From NCBI RefSeq assembly GCF_030580935.1, contig NZ_JAUQOM010000002.1, forward strand, positions 674,324 through 738,323: a DNA stretch of 64,000 nt, read 5' to 3'. The notes beneath the pieces are model-generated. The model was given only the letters and a program-made list of their open reading frames with translations. It did no database searches and was not told the origin of the DNA. Origin of the DNA: Sphingobium cyanobacteriorum (GTDB lineage Bacteria; Pseudomonadota; Alphaproteobacteria; Sphingomonadales; Sphingomonadaceae). Below are positions 1-9,277 of this stretch, one piece after another. Both the position numbers and the translations under genes were made by a program. Position 1 is the stretch's first letter, and each line of letters starts with the position of its first letter.

Positions 1-1113
1 GGCGCCTTCCTCTCCGGCGGTGTGGACAGCAGCAGCGTCGTCGCGCTGATGGCCGAAGCCTCGACCCGCGCGGTCCAGACCTGCACCATCGGCTTCGACG
101 TGGCCAGCCTGGACGAAACGGCCTATGCCGACCGCGTCGCCCGCCGCTTCGCCACCGACCATCGCAGCCGGATCGTGTCGCCCGATGATTATGGCCTGAT
201 CGACGCGCTCGCCTTCCATTTCGACGAACCCTTTGCCGATGCCTCCGCCCTGCCGACCTACCGGGTGTGCGAACTGGCGCGCGAACAGGTCACGGTGGCG
301 CTATCGGGCGACGGCGCGGATGAGGCGTTCGCCGGCTATCGCCGCCATCGGTTCCAGATGCAGGGCGAACGGTTCCGCAGCCTGATCCCGGCGTCGGTGC
401 GCCAGCCGCTGTTCGGCACGCTGGGCCGCTATTATCCCAAGGCCGACTGGGCGCCCCGCGCGCTGCGCGCCAAATCGACCTTGCTGGAACTGGCGGGGGA
501 GGGCGGCGAAGCCTATGCCACATCGGTCGGCATAACCCCCCATGCCCTGCGTCAGCGGCTGTTCAGCCAGGAGATGAAGGGGCGCCTGGGCGCCTATCGC
601 GCCGAGGACCGCTATATCAAGGCGATGGCGGATGCACCCGCGCGCGACCCGCTCGACCGGGCGCAATATGCCGATATCCGCATCTGGCTGCCCGGCGACA
701 TACTGACCAAGACCGACCGGATGAGCATGGCCGTCAGCCTGGAGGCGCGCGAACCGCTGCTTGACCACAGGCTGGTCGAATTCGCCGCGCGCTTGCCGGT
801 GGCGCAGCGGATTCGCGGCAATAGCGGCAAATATATCATGAAGAAGGCGATGGAGCCGTTCCTGCCGCAGGACATTCTCTATCGCCAGAAAATGGGCTTC
901 GTGACGCCGATCAGCGCCTGGTTCCGTGGCGCACTGGCGGGAGAAGCGACCGCGATCGCGGGCGGATCGGCGCTGGCCAGGACTGGCTGGTTCGACACGA
1001 AGATGCTGGCGAAGGTCGCGGCCGATCATCGTTCCGGCGTGTCGGACCATGGCCGGCTTTTGTGGCAATTGCTGATGCTGGACAAGGCGCTGACGCGGTT
1101 GTTCGGGGTCTGA
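1..1113 (+). CDS. Asparagine synthetase B-like amidotransferase, 3' part (exopolysaccharide cluster)
   Basis: The frame is open from the first base, so the gene begins left of the window and only the synthetase (C-terminal) domain is present. The visible part starts with the ATP-pyrophosphatase P-loop SGGVDSSS (residues 5-12 of the fragment), and a second family signature, SGDGADEAFAGY, lies near residue 105. In this family the missing N-terminal glutaminase domain releases ammonia, which amidates an AMP-activated carboxylate. Versions next to sugar transferases and glycosyltransferases, as here, usually belong to exopolysaccharide or exosortase-associated loci rather than to asparagine biosynthesis. 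The downstream sugar transferase starts about 110 bp later on the same strand. The assignment to the family is firm. The substrate is unknown. Confidence 0.9.
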   Translation, partial: GAFLSGGVDSSSVVALMAEASTRAVQTCTIGFDVASLDETAYADRVARRFATDHRSRIVSPDDYGLIDALAFHFDEPFADASALPTYRVCELAREQVTVALSGDGADEAFAGYRRHRFQMQGERFRSLIPASVRQPLFGTLGRYYPKADWAPRALRAKSTLLELAGEGGEAYATSVGITPHALRQRLFSQEMKGRLGAYRAEDRYIKAMADAPARDPLDRAQYADIRIWLPGDILTKTDRMSMAVSLEAREPLLDHRLVEFAARLPVAQRIRGNSGKYIMKKAMEPFLPQDILYRQKMGFVTPISAWFRGALAGEATAIAGGSALARTGWFDTKMLAKVAADHRSGVSDHGRLLWQLLMLDKALTRLFGV

Positions 1114-1221
1114 CCCTGCACGCCCGCTCGCCCGAAGGATAGGGATGGTGCATATGGGAAGCCCTTGCAACCCGCTGCGCCCGGTGCCAACGGGACATAT
1201 GGCGATAATCAGGGCGCATCG

Positions 1222-2571
1222 GTGACAGTCTCCAAGGAAATCGTGCGGTTGCGGCTCTATGCGCTGTGCCTGGCGGGGGACATGGCGGGGCTGTTTGCGG
1301 CGTTCCTCGCCGCCAACTGGTTCGTGCTGGGCGCGCTCTGGGGCGAACCGGGCAAGCCGCACGGCCTGGTCATGTTCGCCATGATCGCGCCGCTTTATGC
1401 GATCCTGGCGGTGCAGGGCGGCGCCTATGGCATCAATACGCTGGACCATGTGCGACGGGGCATTTTCCGCGCCTTGTGGGCCCTGGCGCAGGCGGCGCTG
1501 CTGATGCTGCTGATCGTCTATCTGGGCAAGATCGCGGAGCAACTGTCGCGCCTGACCTTCATCGCGGGCCTTGTGCTGGGGGCGGTTGCCGTGGCCTTGG
1601 TGCGGCTGGCGGTGGCGCGGCTGGCGCTGCGGGTGCTGGGCGATGTGCCGCACCTGACCGCCGTGATCCTGGACGGGGTGGCGATCCAGACGGGGCCGCA
1701 TATGGACGTGATCGACGCCCAGGTCGCAAAGCTTCATCCCGAACGCCATGATGCCGACATGGCCGCCCGGTTGGCGGCCGCTGTCGGCATGGCGGAGCGC
1801 GTGATCGTCGCCTGTCCGCTCGATCGCATGGCGGACTGGTCGGCGGCGCTCAAGTCGCTGTCGGCGCGCGGCGAGATCGTCGTGCCCGAACTGCTACGCT
1901 TCGCCCCGGCGCGTGTGGATGAATTTGACGGCCAGCCGACCATCATCGTCGCGGGCGGGCCGCTGCATTTCCGTGATCGCCTGATCAAGCGGCTGTTCGA
2001 CCTGATCGTCGCGACCATCGCCACCATCGCCCTGTCGCCGGTCCTGATCGCCGCCGCACTGGCGGTGAAACTGACCAGTCCCGGTCCGGTGCTGTTCCGC
2101 CAGCCCCGCATCGGCAAGGACGCGCGCCCCTTCTCCATCTACAAATTCCGGTCGATGCGCAGCGAGGCGAGCGACCATAAGGCCGCGACCCTGACCCGGC
2201 GGGACGACGATCGGGTGACGAAGGTGGGCGCCTTCCTGCGCAGGACCAGCATCGACGAACTGCCCCAGCTCTTCAACGTGTTGAAGGGCGACATGAGCAT
2301 CGTCGGCCCGCGCCCGCACGCCGCCGCCGCCAAGGCGGGGGACAGCCTTTATTGGGAAGTCGACGCCCGCTATTGGGCGCGCCATTGCATCAAGCCGGGC
2401 ATGACCGGCCTTGCCCAGGTGCGCGGCCATCGCGGTGCGACCGACCATCATCAGGATCTGATCGACCGGCTCCAGTCGGACCTCGAATATGTCAGCGACT
2501 GGTCGGTCTGGCGCGACCTGCGCATCATCGTCGCGACGCTGGGCGTGCTCGTCCATCACAAGGCCTATTGA
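1222..2571 (+). CDS. Polyprenyl-phosphate sugar-1-phosphate transferase (exopolysaccharide initiation)
   Basis: This looks like an initiating phosphoglycosyltransferase that moves a sugar-1-phosphate from a nucleotide sugar onto undecaprenyl phosphate at the inner membrane. The N-terminal third holds several hydrophobic segments. The C-terminal ~200 residues are a bacterial sugar transferase domain: it opens with KRLFDLIVA followed by a membrane helix, then SPGPVLFRQPRIG, FRSMR, RRTSIDELPQL and GDMSIVGPRPH. I chose the GTG at 1222 (MTVSKEIV, 449 aa). A TTG at 1165 would add 19 residues of low-complexity sequence. The gene lies between an amidotransferase and a glycosyltransferase and is separated from the latter by only 4 nt, which indicates one operon for surface polysaccharide assembly. 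Confidence 0.88.
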   Translation: MTVSKEIVRLRLYALCLAGDMAGLFAAFLAANWFVLGALWGEPGKPHGLVMFAMIAPLYAILAVQGGAYGINTLDHVRRGIFRALWALAQAALLMLLIVYLGKIAEQLSRLTFIAGLVLGAVAVALVRLAVARLALRVLGDVPHLTAVILDGVAIQTGPHMDVIDAQVAKLHPERHDADMAARLAAAVGMAERVIVACPLDRMADWSAALKSLSARGEIVVPELLRFAPARVDEFDGQPTIIVAGGPLHFRDRLIKRLFDLIVATIATIALSPVLIAAALAVKLTSPGPVLFRQPRIGKDARPFSIYKFRSMRSEASDHKAATLTRRDDDRVTKVGAFLRRTSIDELPQLFNVLKGDMSIVGPRPHAAAAKAGDSLYWEVDARYWARHCIKPGMTGLAQVRGHRGATDHHQDLIDRLQSDLEYVSDWSVWRDLRIIVATLGVLVHHKAY

Positions 2572-2575
2572 GTCC

Positions 2576-3706
2576 ATGGCGACCAACCTGATCCTCGGCG
2601 CTGTCCTGCTGCTCTGCCTGGCGGCGGTGGCATGGCCGTTTTTCTTCTATCCGCTGATACTGCGCGCGCTCCCCACCCGGCCGGAACAGCCGGTCGCAGG
2701 GCCGCTGCCCAGCGCCTCGCTGCTCTTCTGCGCCTATAATGAAGCGGCGGCGATGCCGGAGAAGCTGGCCAATCTGGCGATGCTCCGGCAGCTTTATCCG
2801 GCGCTGGAGATACTTGCCTTCGACGATGGCTCGTCCGATGGCACTGCCGATCTGATCGCGGGGCAGGGCGATCTCGTCACCCTGCTCCGTGGTCCCGGCC
2901 GCAGCGGCAAGGCGCATGGCATGAAACAATTGGCTGCCCGCGCGCGCGGTGATGTGCTGATCTTCACCGACGCCAATGTGCTGCTGGATGCGGACGCCGT
3001 GGATCGGCTGCTCGCCCGCTATGCCGACCCCGATGTCGGCGGCGTGCTCGGATCGCTCCATTATGTCGGTGCGCAGGACAGCGCGACCGCCTCGGTCGGA
3101 TCGCTCTACTGGCGGCTGGAAGAGCGGCTGAAGGACGAAGAATCGCGCACCGGCAATGTGCTGGGGGCCGATGGCTCGATCTTCTCGATCCGCCGCAGCC
3201 TCTACCCCGATTTCCCCGACAGCGTGCTGGACGACCTGACCGTGTCGATGGCTGTGGTCTTTGCGGGCAAGCGGCTCGTCAAGGCGAAGGATGTTCTGGC
3301 GCGCGAACGGCTGGTGACTGCGCGCAGCGACGAATATCGGCGCAAGGTCCGCATCGCCGCCCGCGCCTGGCACACGCATCGCCATCTGCGTCCGCAATTG
3401 CGGCGCATGGCCGCCCTCGATCGCTTCAAATATGGTTCGCGCAAGATCGTCCGCTGGTTCGGCGGCCTCTTCATCCTGACCGGCGCGGTGGCGGCGGGAG
3501 CGCTGGCCATGCGCATCTCGCCCATGCTCTACCTGATCGGGGCGCTGGCGATAATATTCGTGATCTGGGTCGGCGTGCGGGCAAAGAGCGGCCCCTTCGC
3601 CGCGTTGGTCGATGTGCTGATCGCCTATGCCGCGACCGTGCAGGGCGTGGCCAAGGCGATGACCGGTCGCACCGTCACCACCTGGAACCCGGCAAAGTCG
3701 CGATAG
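2576..3706 (+). CDS. Family 2 glycosyltransferase, membrane-anchored
   Basis: A processive-type GT2 enzyme of about 376 aa. An N-terminal membrane helix is followed by the GT-A fold: CAYNEAA, DDGSSDGT (nucleotide-sugar binding), a TDAN metal-binding motif and a GADGSIFSIRR acceptor loop. A further DDLTVS acidic motif follows, and two membrane helices close the protein. This layout resembles poly-N-acetylglucosamine/hyaluronan synthase-like enzymes. The ATG at 2576 lies just after the sugar-transferase stop (TGA 2569-2571); the open frame upstream of it is only shadow sequence. It probably extends the glycan begun by the upstream transferase. Donor and acceptor cannot be read from the sequence. 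Confidence 0.88.
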   Translation: MATNLILGAVLLLCLAAVAWPFFFYPLILRALPTRPEQPVAGPLPSASLLFCAYNEAAAMPEKLANLAMLRQLYPALEILAFDDGSSDGTADLIAGQGDLVTLLRGPGRSGKAHGMKQLAARARGDVLIFTDANVLLDADAVDRLLARYADPDVGGVLGSLHYVGAQDSATASVGSLYWRLEERLKDEESRTGNVLGADGSIFSIRRSLYPDFPDSVLDDLTVSMAVVFAGKRLVKAKDVLARERLVTARSDEYRRKVRIAARAWHTHRHLRPQLRRMAALDRFKYGSRKIVRWFGGLFILTGAVAAGALAMRISPMLYLIGALAIIFVIWVGVRAKSGPFAALVDVLIAYAATVQGVAKAMTGRTVTTWNPAKSR

Positions 3707-3712
3707 GGCGGA

Positions 3713-4921
3713 TCAGGCGATGACGATGTCGCTGGCCTGGATATGCGATGTCCCTGACGCAAAATCGATATGGGCGATCAATGTCTTGGCCATCACGCCA
3801 TTGCCATCGGGATCGAAGAAGAGGCCGTGGGTCGACTGCGAATAGAGGAAATGATCGTCGGCATCCTTGGCGACGCCGTTCGCATTGCTGACGAAATTGC
3901 TGGCAGTCACCGCTGCAATCCCGCCGACCATTTCGGCCGTCAGGACGATCAGATCCTGATTATGCGCGAAATCGACGACATGATCGCCGCCTTCATCCAG
4001 GGACTGCCAGACGAAGCGGTCATGCCCCGCGCCGCCGGTCAGTTCGTCGCTCCCCAGCCCGCCATAGAGGCGGTCGTTATCATCTCCCCCGTCCAGCCAG
4101 TCGTTCGCTTCGCCGCCATGCAGGGCATCCATGCCCCAGTGGCCGAACAGATAGTCGCTCGACAGGCCGCCCAGCAAAACATCGTTGCCCCAATAGCCGT
4201 AAAGGTCGTCCCGTCCGCCTTCACCGAACAGGACATCGTCGCCGTCCAGACCCTGAATATTGTCATCGCCGTCGCCGCCCAGCACCCGGTCGTTGCCCCG
4301 TCCCGCGTTGATCTGGTCGATGCCTTCCTGACCGTAGATCAGGTCATCGCCGTCCTCGCCATAGATCGTGTCTTTGCCCAGGCCGCCGCGTATGCTGTCG
4401 GCACCCGTCCCTGCGCTGATATAATCATTGCCCGCGCCGCCATCCAGCAGGTCGCTGCCCTCGTCGCCATAGAGCTTGTCATAACCGCTGCCGCCGAACA
4501 GGCGGTCGTCGCCCGCGCCGCCGTTGGCTGTGCTGCCTGCGTCATTGGCATGGAACTCGTCATTGGCGCTGCCGAACGAAACGGTGAGGGACTCTACCGA
4601 ATCAAGCGTTGCGACGATCCCCCGTACACCACCGCCAAGGTCGGTGAAGGCATGGATATAATTGCTTGCGATGGTGATGGGCGTGGTCAACCCGGCAAAT
4701 GACAGTGTCGCACGATCGAAGCCTGCCCCACCGAAGATGTAACTGCCCAGTTGTCCGTCAAGTGGCGTGATGGTGATCCAGTCGTCATCGTCACCGGCAA
4801 AGATGATATCGACGCCGCCCTGACCATAGATATGGTCGCGCCCGCCCTTGGAGATAATCCGGTCGTCGCCGGCCGATCCATAGAGATAATCGCGAAATTT
4901 GCTACCAACGATACGCGACAT
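3713..4921 (-). CDS. RTX (hemolysin-type calcium-binding repeat) secreted protein 1
   Basis: A 402-residue acidic protein made largely of nine-residue GGxGxDxLx repeats, for example GGAGDDRLFGGSGYDKLYG, which bind calcium and fold as a beta-roll outside the cell. No classical signal peptide is visible. The C-terminal ~90 residues (FVWQSLDEGG... to ...ASDIVIA) form the hydrophobic, D-rich tail typical of type I secretion substrates. Between an N-terminal repeat set and the main array lies a non-repeat stretch around residues 55-130. No enzymatic domain is recognisable, so a structural, adhesion or matrix role is likely. A related paralogue lies 126 bp upstream on the same strand. Confidence is high for the family and low for the function. 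Confidence 0.88.
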   Translation of the reverse strand: MSRIVGSKFRDYLYGSAGDDRIISKGGRDHIYGQGGVDIIFAGDDDDWITITPLDGQLGSYIFGGAGFDRATLSFAGLTTPITIASNYIHAFTDLGGGVRGIVATLDSVESLTVSFGSANDEFHANDAGSTANGGAGDDRLFGGSGYDKLYGDEGSDLLDGGAGNDYISAGTGADSIRGGLGKDTIYGEDGDDLIYGQEGIDQINAGRGNDRVLGGDGDDNIQGLDGDDVLFGEGGRDDLYGYWGNDVLLGGLSSDYLFGHWGMDALHGGEANDWLDGGDDNDRLYGGLGSDELTGGAGHDRFVWQSLDEGGDHVVDFAHNQDLIVLTAEMVGGIAAVTASNFVSNANGVAKDADDHFLYSQSTHGLFFDPDGNGVMAKTLIAHIDFASGTSHIQASDIVIA

Positions 4922-5047
4922 GAGCTGTCTCCAGGGTGAGAATGCGCGCCAGATGGGCGCGAATGGGTATAGCCATAGCGGACCTGCCCGATGACAGCAT
5001 TGCCGGTTGTCAAATTGGCCGACAGATCCGTATTGCGCAGAACGGGG

Positions 5048-6328
5048 CTAGCCGATGATGATGTCGCTTGCCGCAATATCCGTGCCGACGGCAAAATCGA
5101 CACGGGTAATCAATATCTTCGTCGCCGCGCCGGTGCCATCGGGGTCGAAGAACAGGGCATGGGTGCTTTGCGAATAGAGAAAGCGGTCCCCGGCATCCTT
5201 GGCCACGCCTGCGCTGTTGCTGACGAAATTGCCTGCATCCACGCTGGCGATGCCGCCAAAGCCGTCGCTGTCGAGGACGATCAGATCCTGCCCCTGCTGG
5301 AAGTCCAGCACCCGGTCGCCGCCCTCGTCCGGGCTGAGCCAGACGAAACGGTCATGCCCCGCGCCGCCGGTCAGCCGGTCGGAACCCAATCCGCCATAGA
5401 GCCGGTCGATCTCGACACCGCCATCCAGCAGGTCCGCGCCGTCACCGCCGTAGAGAATATCCTGCCCGGACCAGCCGTTCAGAACGTCATCGCCCGCCTC
5501 GCCATAGAGCCAGTCATCGTCATAGTCGCCATTCAGCCTGTCGCGGCCATCGCCGCCGAACATTCTGTCTCTGCCAAATCCACCATAGAGGTTGTCGTCA
5601 CCGGCATCGCCATAGACGTAATCGTCGCCATTGGCGCCCGACAGATAATCATTGCCGCCGTCACCATGCAGGATGTCCTGGCCATCACCTGCCTGGATAT
5701 AATCATTCCCCGCCTCGCCATAGAGCCGGTCGTCGCCCGCTTCGGCATTGATGGAGTCATTGCCGTCCCCGCCCCGGACCAGATCGACGCCCGCGCCGCT
5801 GGCCAGATAATCGCTGCCGCCGCCGCCCAGCAGGACATCATCGCCATCCTGGCCATAGAAATAGTCCAGACCGTCGCCACCGATCAGGCGGTCATTCCCC
5901 GATCCTGCCCTGACCGAGGTGCCATAGGCATTGGCATGAACATAATCATCGCCACTGCCAAGATAGGCGACCAGCGCTTCGATCGACTGCATGGAGGTTA
6001 CGACCTGGATGGGCGACCCATCGCCGCTATCGGCGACGACCCGCGTATAGACCGCGCCGATGCTCAGATTTTCGGTATGGTTCTGGAGATATAAGGTCGC
6101 GGTGTCGCGCCCTTCGCCGCCGGATATATGGCTGCCGTAACTGGAAGCGACCGGGTGAAGCCATGGTGCTGCCCCCAATGTGATATGGTCGTTGCCGTCG
6201 TCGCCATACAGGAAATCGGTGCCGCCATGGCCATAGATTACGTCGTTTCCGCTACGTCCCCGGATGCGGTCGTCGTCATCGCTTCCTTCCAGCAGGTTGT
6301 TGAATTTATTGCCGTAGATGGTTGCCAT
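5048..6328 (-). CDS. RTX (hemolysin-type calcium-binding repeat) secreted protein 2
   Basis: A 426-residue paralogue of the neighbouring RTX gene, with the same plan: a short N-terminal repeat set, a spacer region with AxxSIEALVAYLGSGDDYV, a long array of GGxGxDxLY nonapeptides and a C-terminal secretion-type tail. The tail carries FLYSQSTHALFFDPDGTG, almost identical to FLYSQSTHGLFFDPDGNG in the neighbour. The pair therefore arose by tandem duplication. No type I transporter genes lie within the window. The ATG at 6328 follows a purine-rich AAAAGGGTGATCG. The long plus-strand open frames opposite both genes are artefacts of the repeats. Confidence 0.88.
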   Translation of the reverse strand: MATIYGNKFNNLLEGSDDDDRIRGRSGNDVIYGHGGTDFLYGDDGNDHITLGAAPWLHPVASSYGSHISGGEGRDTATLYLQNHTENLSIGAVYTRVVADSGDGSPIQVVTSMQSIEALVAYLGSGDDYVHANAYGTSVRAGSGNDRLIGGDGLDYFYGQDGDDVLLGGGGSDYLASGAGVDLVRGGDGNDSINAEAGDDRLYGEAGNDYIQAGDGQDILHGDGGNDYLSGANGDDYVYGDAGDDNLYGGFGRDRMFGGDGRDRLNGDYDDDWLYGEAGDDVLNGWSGQDILYGGDGADLLDGGVEIDRLYGGLGSDRLTGGAGHDRFVWLSPDEGGDRVLDFQQGQDLIVLDSDGFGGIASVDAGNFVSNSAGVAKDAGDRFLYSQSTHALFFDPDGTGAATKILITRVDFAVGTDIAASDIIIG

Positions 6329-6607
6329 GATCGATCACCCTTTTCCTGCGTCAAATCGCGCGCCGTTCGCCCTGGCGAACGACGAGCCTGTACATGATGG
6401 ATGCGACCACAACTCAAACCGGGATGAAAGCGCATCAACCAGACGTGCCTTCACCAATGTTTCGACACCGTATCGAAATGATATCTATTCTTATGTGCAG
6501 GGCAGGATGCCATCAGAAAGGCGGCTTGTCGACCGGCGAAAACGACAATGAAGAAATTCGTCCATTTCGACGCACAGGTCTTTTGGCCTTGCGCCTCTAT
6601 TTGCGCG
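6329..6607. promoter_or_regulatory. Intergenic region upstream of the RTX pair, with inverted repeat
   Basis: About 280 bp between the RTX genes (leftward) and the 3' end of the amidohydrolase gene (also leftward). It is less GC-rich than the flanks and must contain the RTX promoter. An inverted repeat TTTCGA (6460-6465) / TCGAAA (6473-6478) with a 7-nt spacer is a candidate operator. No convincing small gene was found. Confidence 0.35.
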
Positions 6608-8314
6608 CTACTGCCCCTTCACATAGACCCGCTTGCCGCCGATCCATGTTTCCAGCACCTGGGTCTGGCGGATATCGGATGGCCGCGCGGTGGAAATGTC
6701 GCGGTCGATCAGCAGGAAGTCGGCGCGCTGGCCGGGGACCAGGCTGCCGAACTGTTTCTCGGCAAAGCCGGCATAGGCCGCCTGCCGGGTGAAGCCGTCC
6801 AGCGCCGCTTCGAAGCTGACCTTCTGTTCGGGCATCCAGCCGCCCGCCGGTTCGCCCTTGCCATCCTCGCGGCTCATGGCGACGGCGATGCCGGCGAAGG
6901 GGTTGGGGCTTTCCACCGGCACGTCCGACCCGAACGCCAGCGGCACGCGATTGTCGAGCATGGTTTTCCACGCATAGGCGCCCTTCAAGCGCGCTTCGCC
7001 CATGCGCGCGGTCGCCATGCGCCAGTCCGACGCCTCATGCACCGGCTGCATCGACGCGATGGCGCCCAGCGGTCCGAAGCGGGGCAGGTCGGCCGGGTCG
7101 ATGATCTGCGCATGTTCGATGCGCCAGCGCCGGTCGCCCTTGTAGGTGTCGTTCAGTTCCTCGATCGCGTTCAGCACGTCATGATTGGCCGCGTCTCCGA
7201 TCGCGTGGACGGCGACCTGGAAATTGTCCATCGCCGCGCGGCTCATGATGTTGCGCAACTGCGTGTCGGGAATCATCGGCAGGCCGCGCTGCCCCGGCGC
7301 ATCGGCATAGTCGGCGCGCAGCCATGCCCCGCGCGATCCCAGTGCGCCGTCGAGCAGCAGCTTGATCCCGCCCATGCGCAGATGATCGTCATACAGCCAT
7401 GGCGTCGGCTCCGGCCCGGCGATCAGCACCATATTGTCGAGCCCGGCGGCATAGGACATGATCCGCACGCGCAACGCGCCGCGATCGGCCGAACGGCGGA
7501 ATGCCTGCCAGTCCTGGATGCTGGTGCCCATGTCGGTGATGCCGGTGACGCCCATGGAAAGCAGCGCGCGCTGTGCCTTTTCCAGTGCGATGTCGCGATC
7601 CTTGGGGGCAGGGGCGGGGACGACCCTAGCCACCAGGTCCATCGCCTTGTCGACGAACACGCCTGCCGGCCTGCCCGCCGCCATCTCGATCCGCCCGCCC
7701 ATCGGCGCCTTGCTCGCGGCGGTGACGCCGGCCGCGCGGATCGCGGCGCTGTTGGCCCAGCCGGCATGGCCGTCGACCCGTTCCAGCCAGACCGGAATTT
7801 CGCTTTCCGCCGCATCCAGTTCGGCGGCGGTGGGGAAGCGGCCCAGCCCCCATATTTCCTGGTTCCAGCCCGTGCCGACGATCCATTTGCGGCCCGGATT
7901 CGCTTCAACATAGGCGCGGATCTTCGCCTGCGCCTGCGCCAGCGATCGGGTGTCCGACAGGTCCAGCGTGACCAGCGCCAGCCCATAGCCCATGACATGG
8001 CCATGCGCGTCGATCAGGCCGGGGATCAGCGTCTTGCCGCCCGCGTCCATGCGGAACGACAGCCCCTTGGGCCGTTCGGGCCAGGGCTGGCCCTTTTTCG
8101 GCTTTTTGGGCTTATATTCCGGTTCCTGATAGCGGCCCTGGATCAGCTTCTCGACCTTGCCCGCATCATCGACCAGCAGCGCGCCGAACCGCACCAGCCT
8201 GCCATTGGCATCGATCGCGATGCCATTCACATTGTCGATCACGCCCGATGCATGCGCGGGGACCGCGCAGGGCAGGGTGAGCGCGGCGATGGCCGCCAGT
8301 GCAAACGCCCTCAT
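6608..8314 (-). CDS. Exported metal-dependent amidohydrolase (YtcJ-like, amidohydrolase family 3)
   Basis: A 568-aa hydrolase with a signal peptide (MRAFALAAIAALTLPCAVPAHA), so it acts in the periplasm or is exported. The amidohydrolase barrel shows LIPGLIDAHGHVMG (HxH metal ligands), AVHAIGDAAN in the middle and FGSDVPVESPNPF near the C-terminus. An N-terminal insertion rich in Lys/Pro (around residues 60-80) is unusual. The open frame continues upstream to 8770, but the start at 8314 is preferred because it begins the signal peptide and overlaps the previous gene's stop (ATGA, 8311-8314), a translational coupling arrangement. Substrates of this family are cyclic amides, formamides or peptides. 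None can be assigned here. Confidence 0.88.
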   Translation of the reverse strand: MRAFALAAIAALTLPCAVPAHASGVIDNVNGIAIDANGRLVRFGALLVDDAGKVEKLIQGRYQEPEYKPKKPKKGQPWPERPKGLSFRMDAGGKTLIPGLIDAHGHVMGYGLALVTLDLSDTRSLAQAQAKIRAYVEANPGRKWIVGTGWNQEIWGLGRFPTAAELDAAESEIPVWLERVDGHAGWANSAAIRAAGVTAASKAPMGGRIEMAAGRPAGVFVDKAMDLVARVVPAPAPKDRDIALEKAQRALLSMGVTGITDMGTSIQDWQAFRRSADRGALRVRIMSYAAGLDNMVLIAGPEPTPWLYDDHLRMGGIKLLLDGALGSRGAWLRADYADAPGQRGLPMIPDTQLRNIMSRAAMDNFQVAVHAIGDAANHDVLNAIEELNDTYKGDRRWRIEHAQIIDPADLPRFGPLGAIASMQPVHEASDWRMATARMGEARLKGAYAWKTMLDNRVPLAFGSDVPVESPNPFAGIAVAMSREDGKGEPAGGWMPEQKVSFEAALDGFTRQAAYAGFAEKQFGSLVPGQRADFLLIDRDISTARPSDIRQTQVLETWIGGKRVYVKGQ

Positions 8315-9180
8315 GCCCGCGTGATCCGCCGCACCAGCGCGCTGGTATCCTGCCGGTTCCCGCCCAGCGCCTGCACGTCGGCGTAGAACTGGTCGATCAT
8401 CGCCGTCATCGGCAGGGTCGATCCGTTGGCGCGCGCCTCTTCCAGCGCCAGCCCCAGATCCTTGCGCATCCAGTCGACCGCGAAGCCGAAATCGAAACTG
8501 TCCTGCGCCATCGTTTTCCACCGATTCTCCATCTGCCAACTTTGCGCCGCGCCCCCTGAAATCGCCTCGAAAACTTTTTCCAGGTCCAGTTCGGCCGCCT
8601 GGGCGAAGCGCAACGCTTCGGACAAGCCTTGCAGCACGCTGGCGATGCAGATCTGGTTCACCATCTTGGTGGTCTGGCCGGCGCCCGCGCTGCCGACATG
8701 GACAATGCGCGCGGCATAGGCGTTCATCACGATCTGCGCCGCCGCGACGGCCGGTTCGGCGCCGCCGCACATGATCGACAGCCGGCCATTTTCCGCGCCG
8801 ACCTGTCCGCCCGATACGGGCGCATCGACGCTGTGGATGCCCCGGCTTTCGCCCTCCACGAACAATTGCCGCGCGATCCGCGCCGACACGGTCGTATGGT
8901 CGATGAACAGGCTGCCCGGCTGCATGGTGCGGAACGCGCCATCGCGACCCAGCGCGATCTGCGACAGGTCATCATCGTTGCCGACGCAACTGATGACGAT
9001 CTCGGCCTCCTCGGCCGCCTTGGCCGGGCTGATCGCGACCTGCCCGCCATAGGTTTCGGCCCAGGTCTTTGCCTTGCCGATCGATCGGTTATAGACGGTC
9101 AGGCTGTGCCCGGCCTTTGCCAGATGTCCGGCGATCGGGCCGCCCATGACGCCCAGGCCGATAAACGCGATATTAGCCAT
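8311..9180 (-). CDS. NAD(P)-dependent beta-hydroxyacid dehydrogenase (3-hydroxyisobutyrate dehydrogenase family)
   Basis: A 289-aa oxidoreductase. The N-terminus MANIAFIGLGVMGGPIA is the Rossmann GxGxxG dinucleotide site. The substrate signature DAPVSGGQVGAENG follows near residue 120, and the catalytic lysine is in GAGQTTKMVNQ around residue 170. Family members oxidise 3-hydroxyisobutyrate, tartronate semialdehyde or small succinic-type semialdehydes. The start at 9180 follows GAGGCAT; an upstream extension to 9255 lacks family similarity. It is co-transcribed with the amidohydrolase through a 4-nt overlap, suggesting a small catabolic operon. It is divergent from threonine dehydratase. Confidence 0.9.
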   Translation of the reverse strand: MANIAFIGLGVMGGPIAGHLAKAGHSLTVYNRSIGKAKTWAETYGGQVAISPAKAAEEAEIVISCVGNDDDLSQIALGRDGAFRTMQPGSLFIDHTTVSARIARQLFVEGESRGIHSVDAPVSGGQVGAENGRLSIMCGGAEPAVAAAQIVMNAYAARIVHVGSAGAGQTTKMVNQICIASVLQGLSEALRFAQAAELDLEKVFEAISGGAAQSWQMENRWKTMAQDSFDFGFAVDWMRKDLGLALEEARANGSTLPMTAMIDQFYADVQALGGNRQDTSALVRRITRA

Positions 9181-9277
9181 ATGCCTCGTATATTTGCTGC
9201 GTCTGACCCCGCCATAGGGCCAGTTTTCCGACAGTGCCAGTTTCTTCCGACGCAATTATGCTTTACGGGGCGCCATC

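Noticed and set aside
3770..6094. Long plus-strand ORFs opposite the two RTX genes (310 and 367 aa)
   Set aside because: They are antisense readings of the repeated GGxGxD codons; composition is monotonous (I/V/A), with no RBS or family similarity.
6548..8386. 612-aa plus-strand ORF
   Set aside because: It is the antisense frame of the amidohydrolase gene, which has a signal peptide and metal motifs.
8315..8770. N-terminal extension of the amidohydrolase ORF
   Set aside because: It lies antiparallel-in-frame within the dehydrogenase gene; the signal peptide begins at 8314 with an ATGA overlap.
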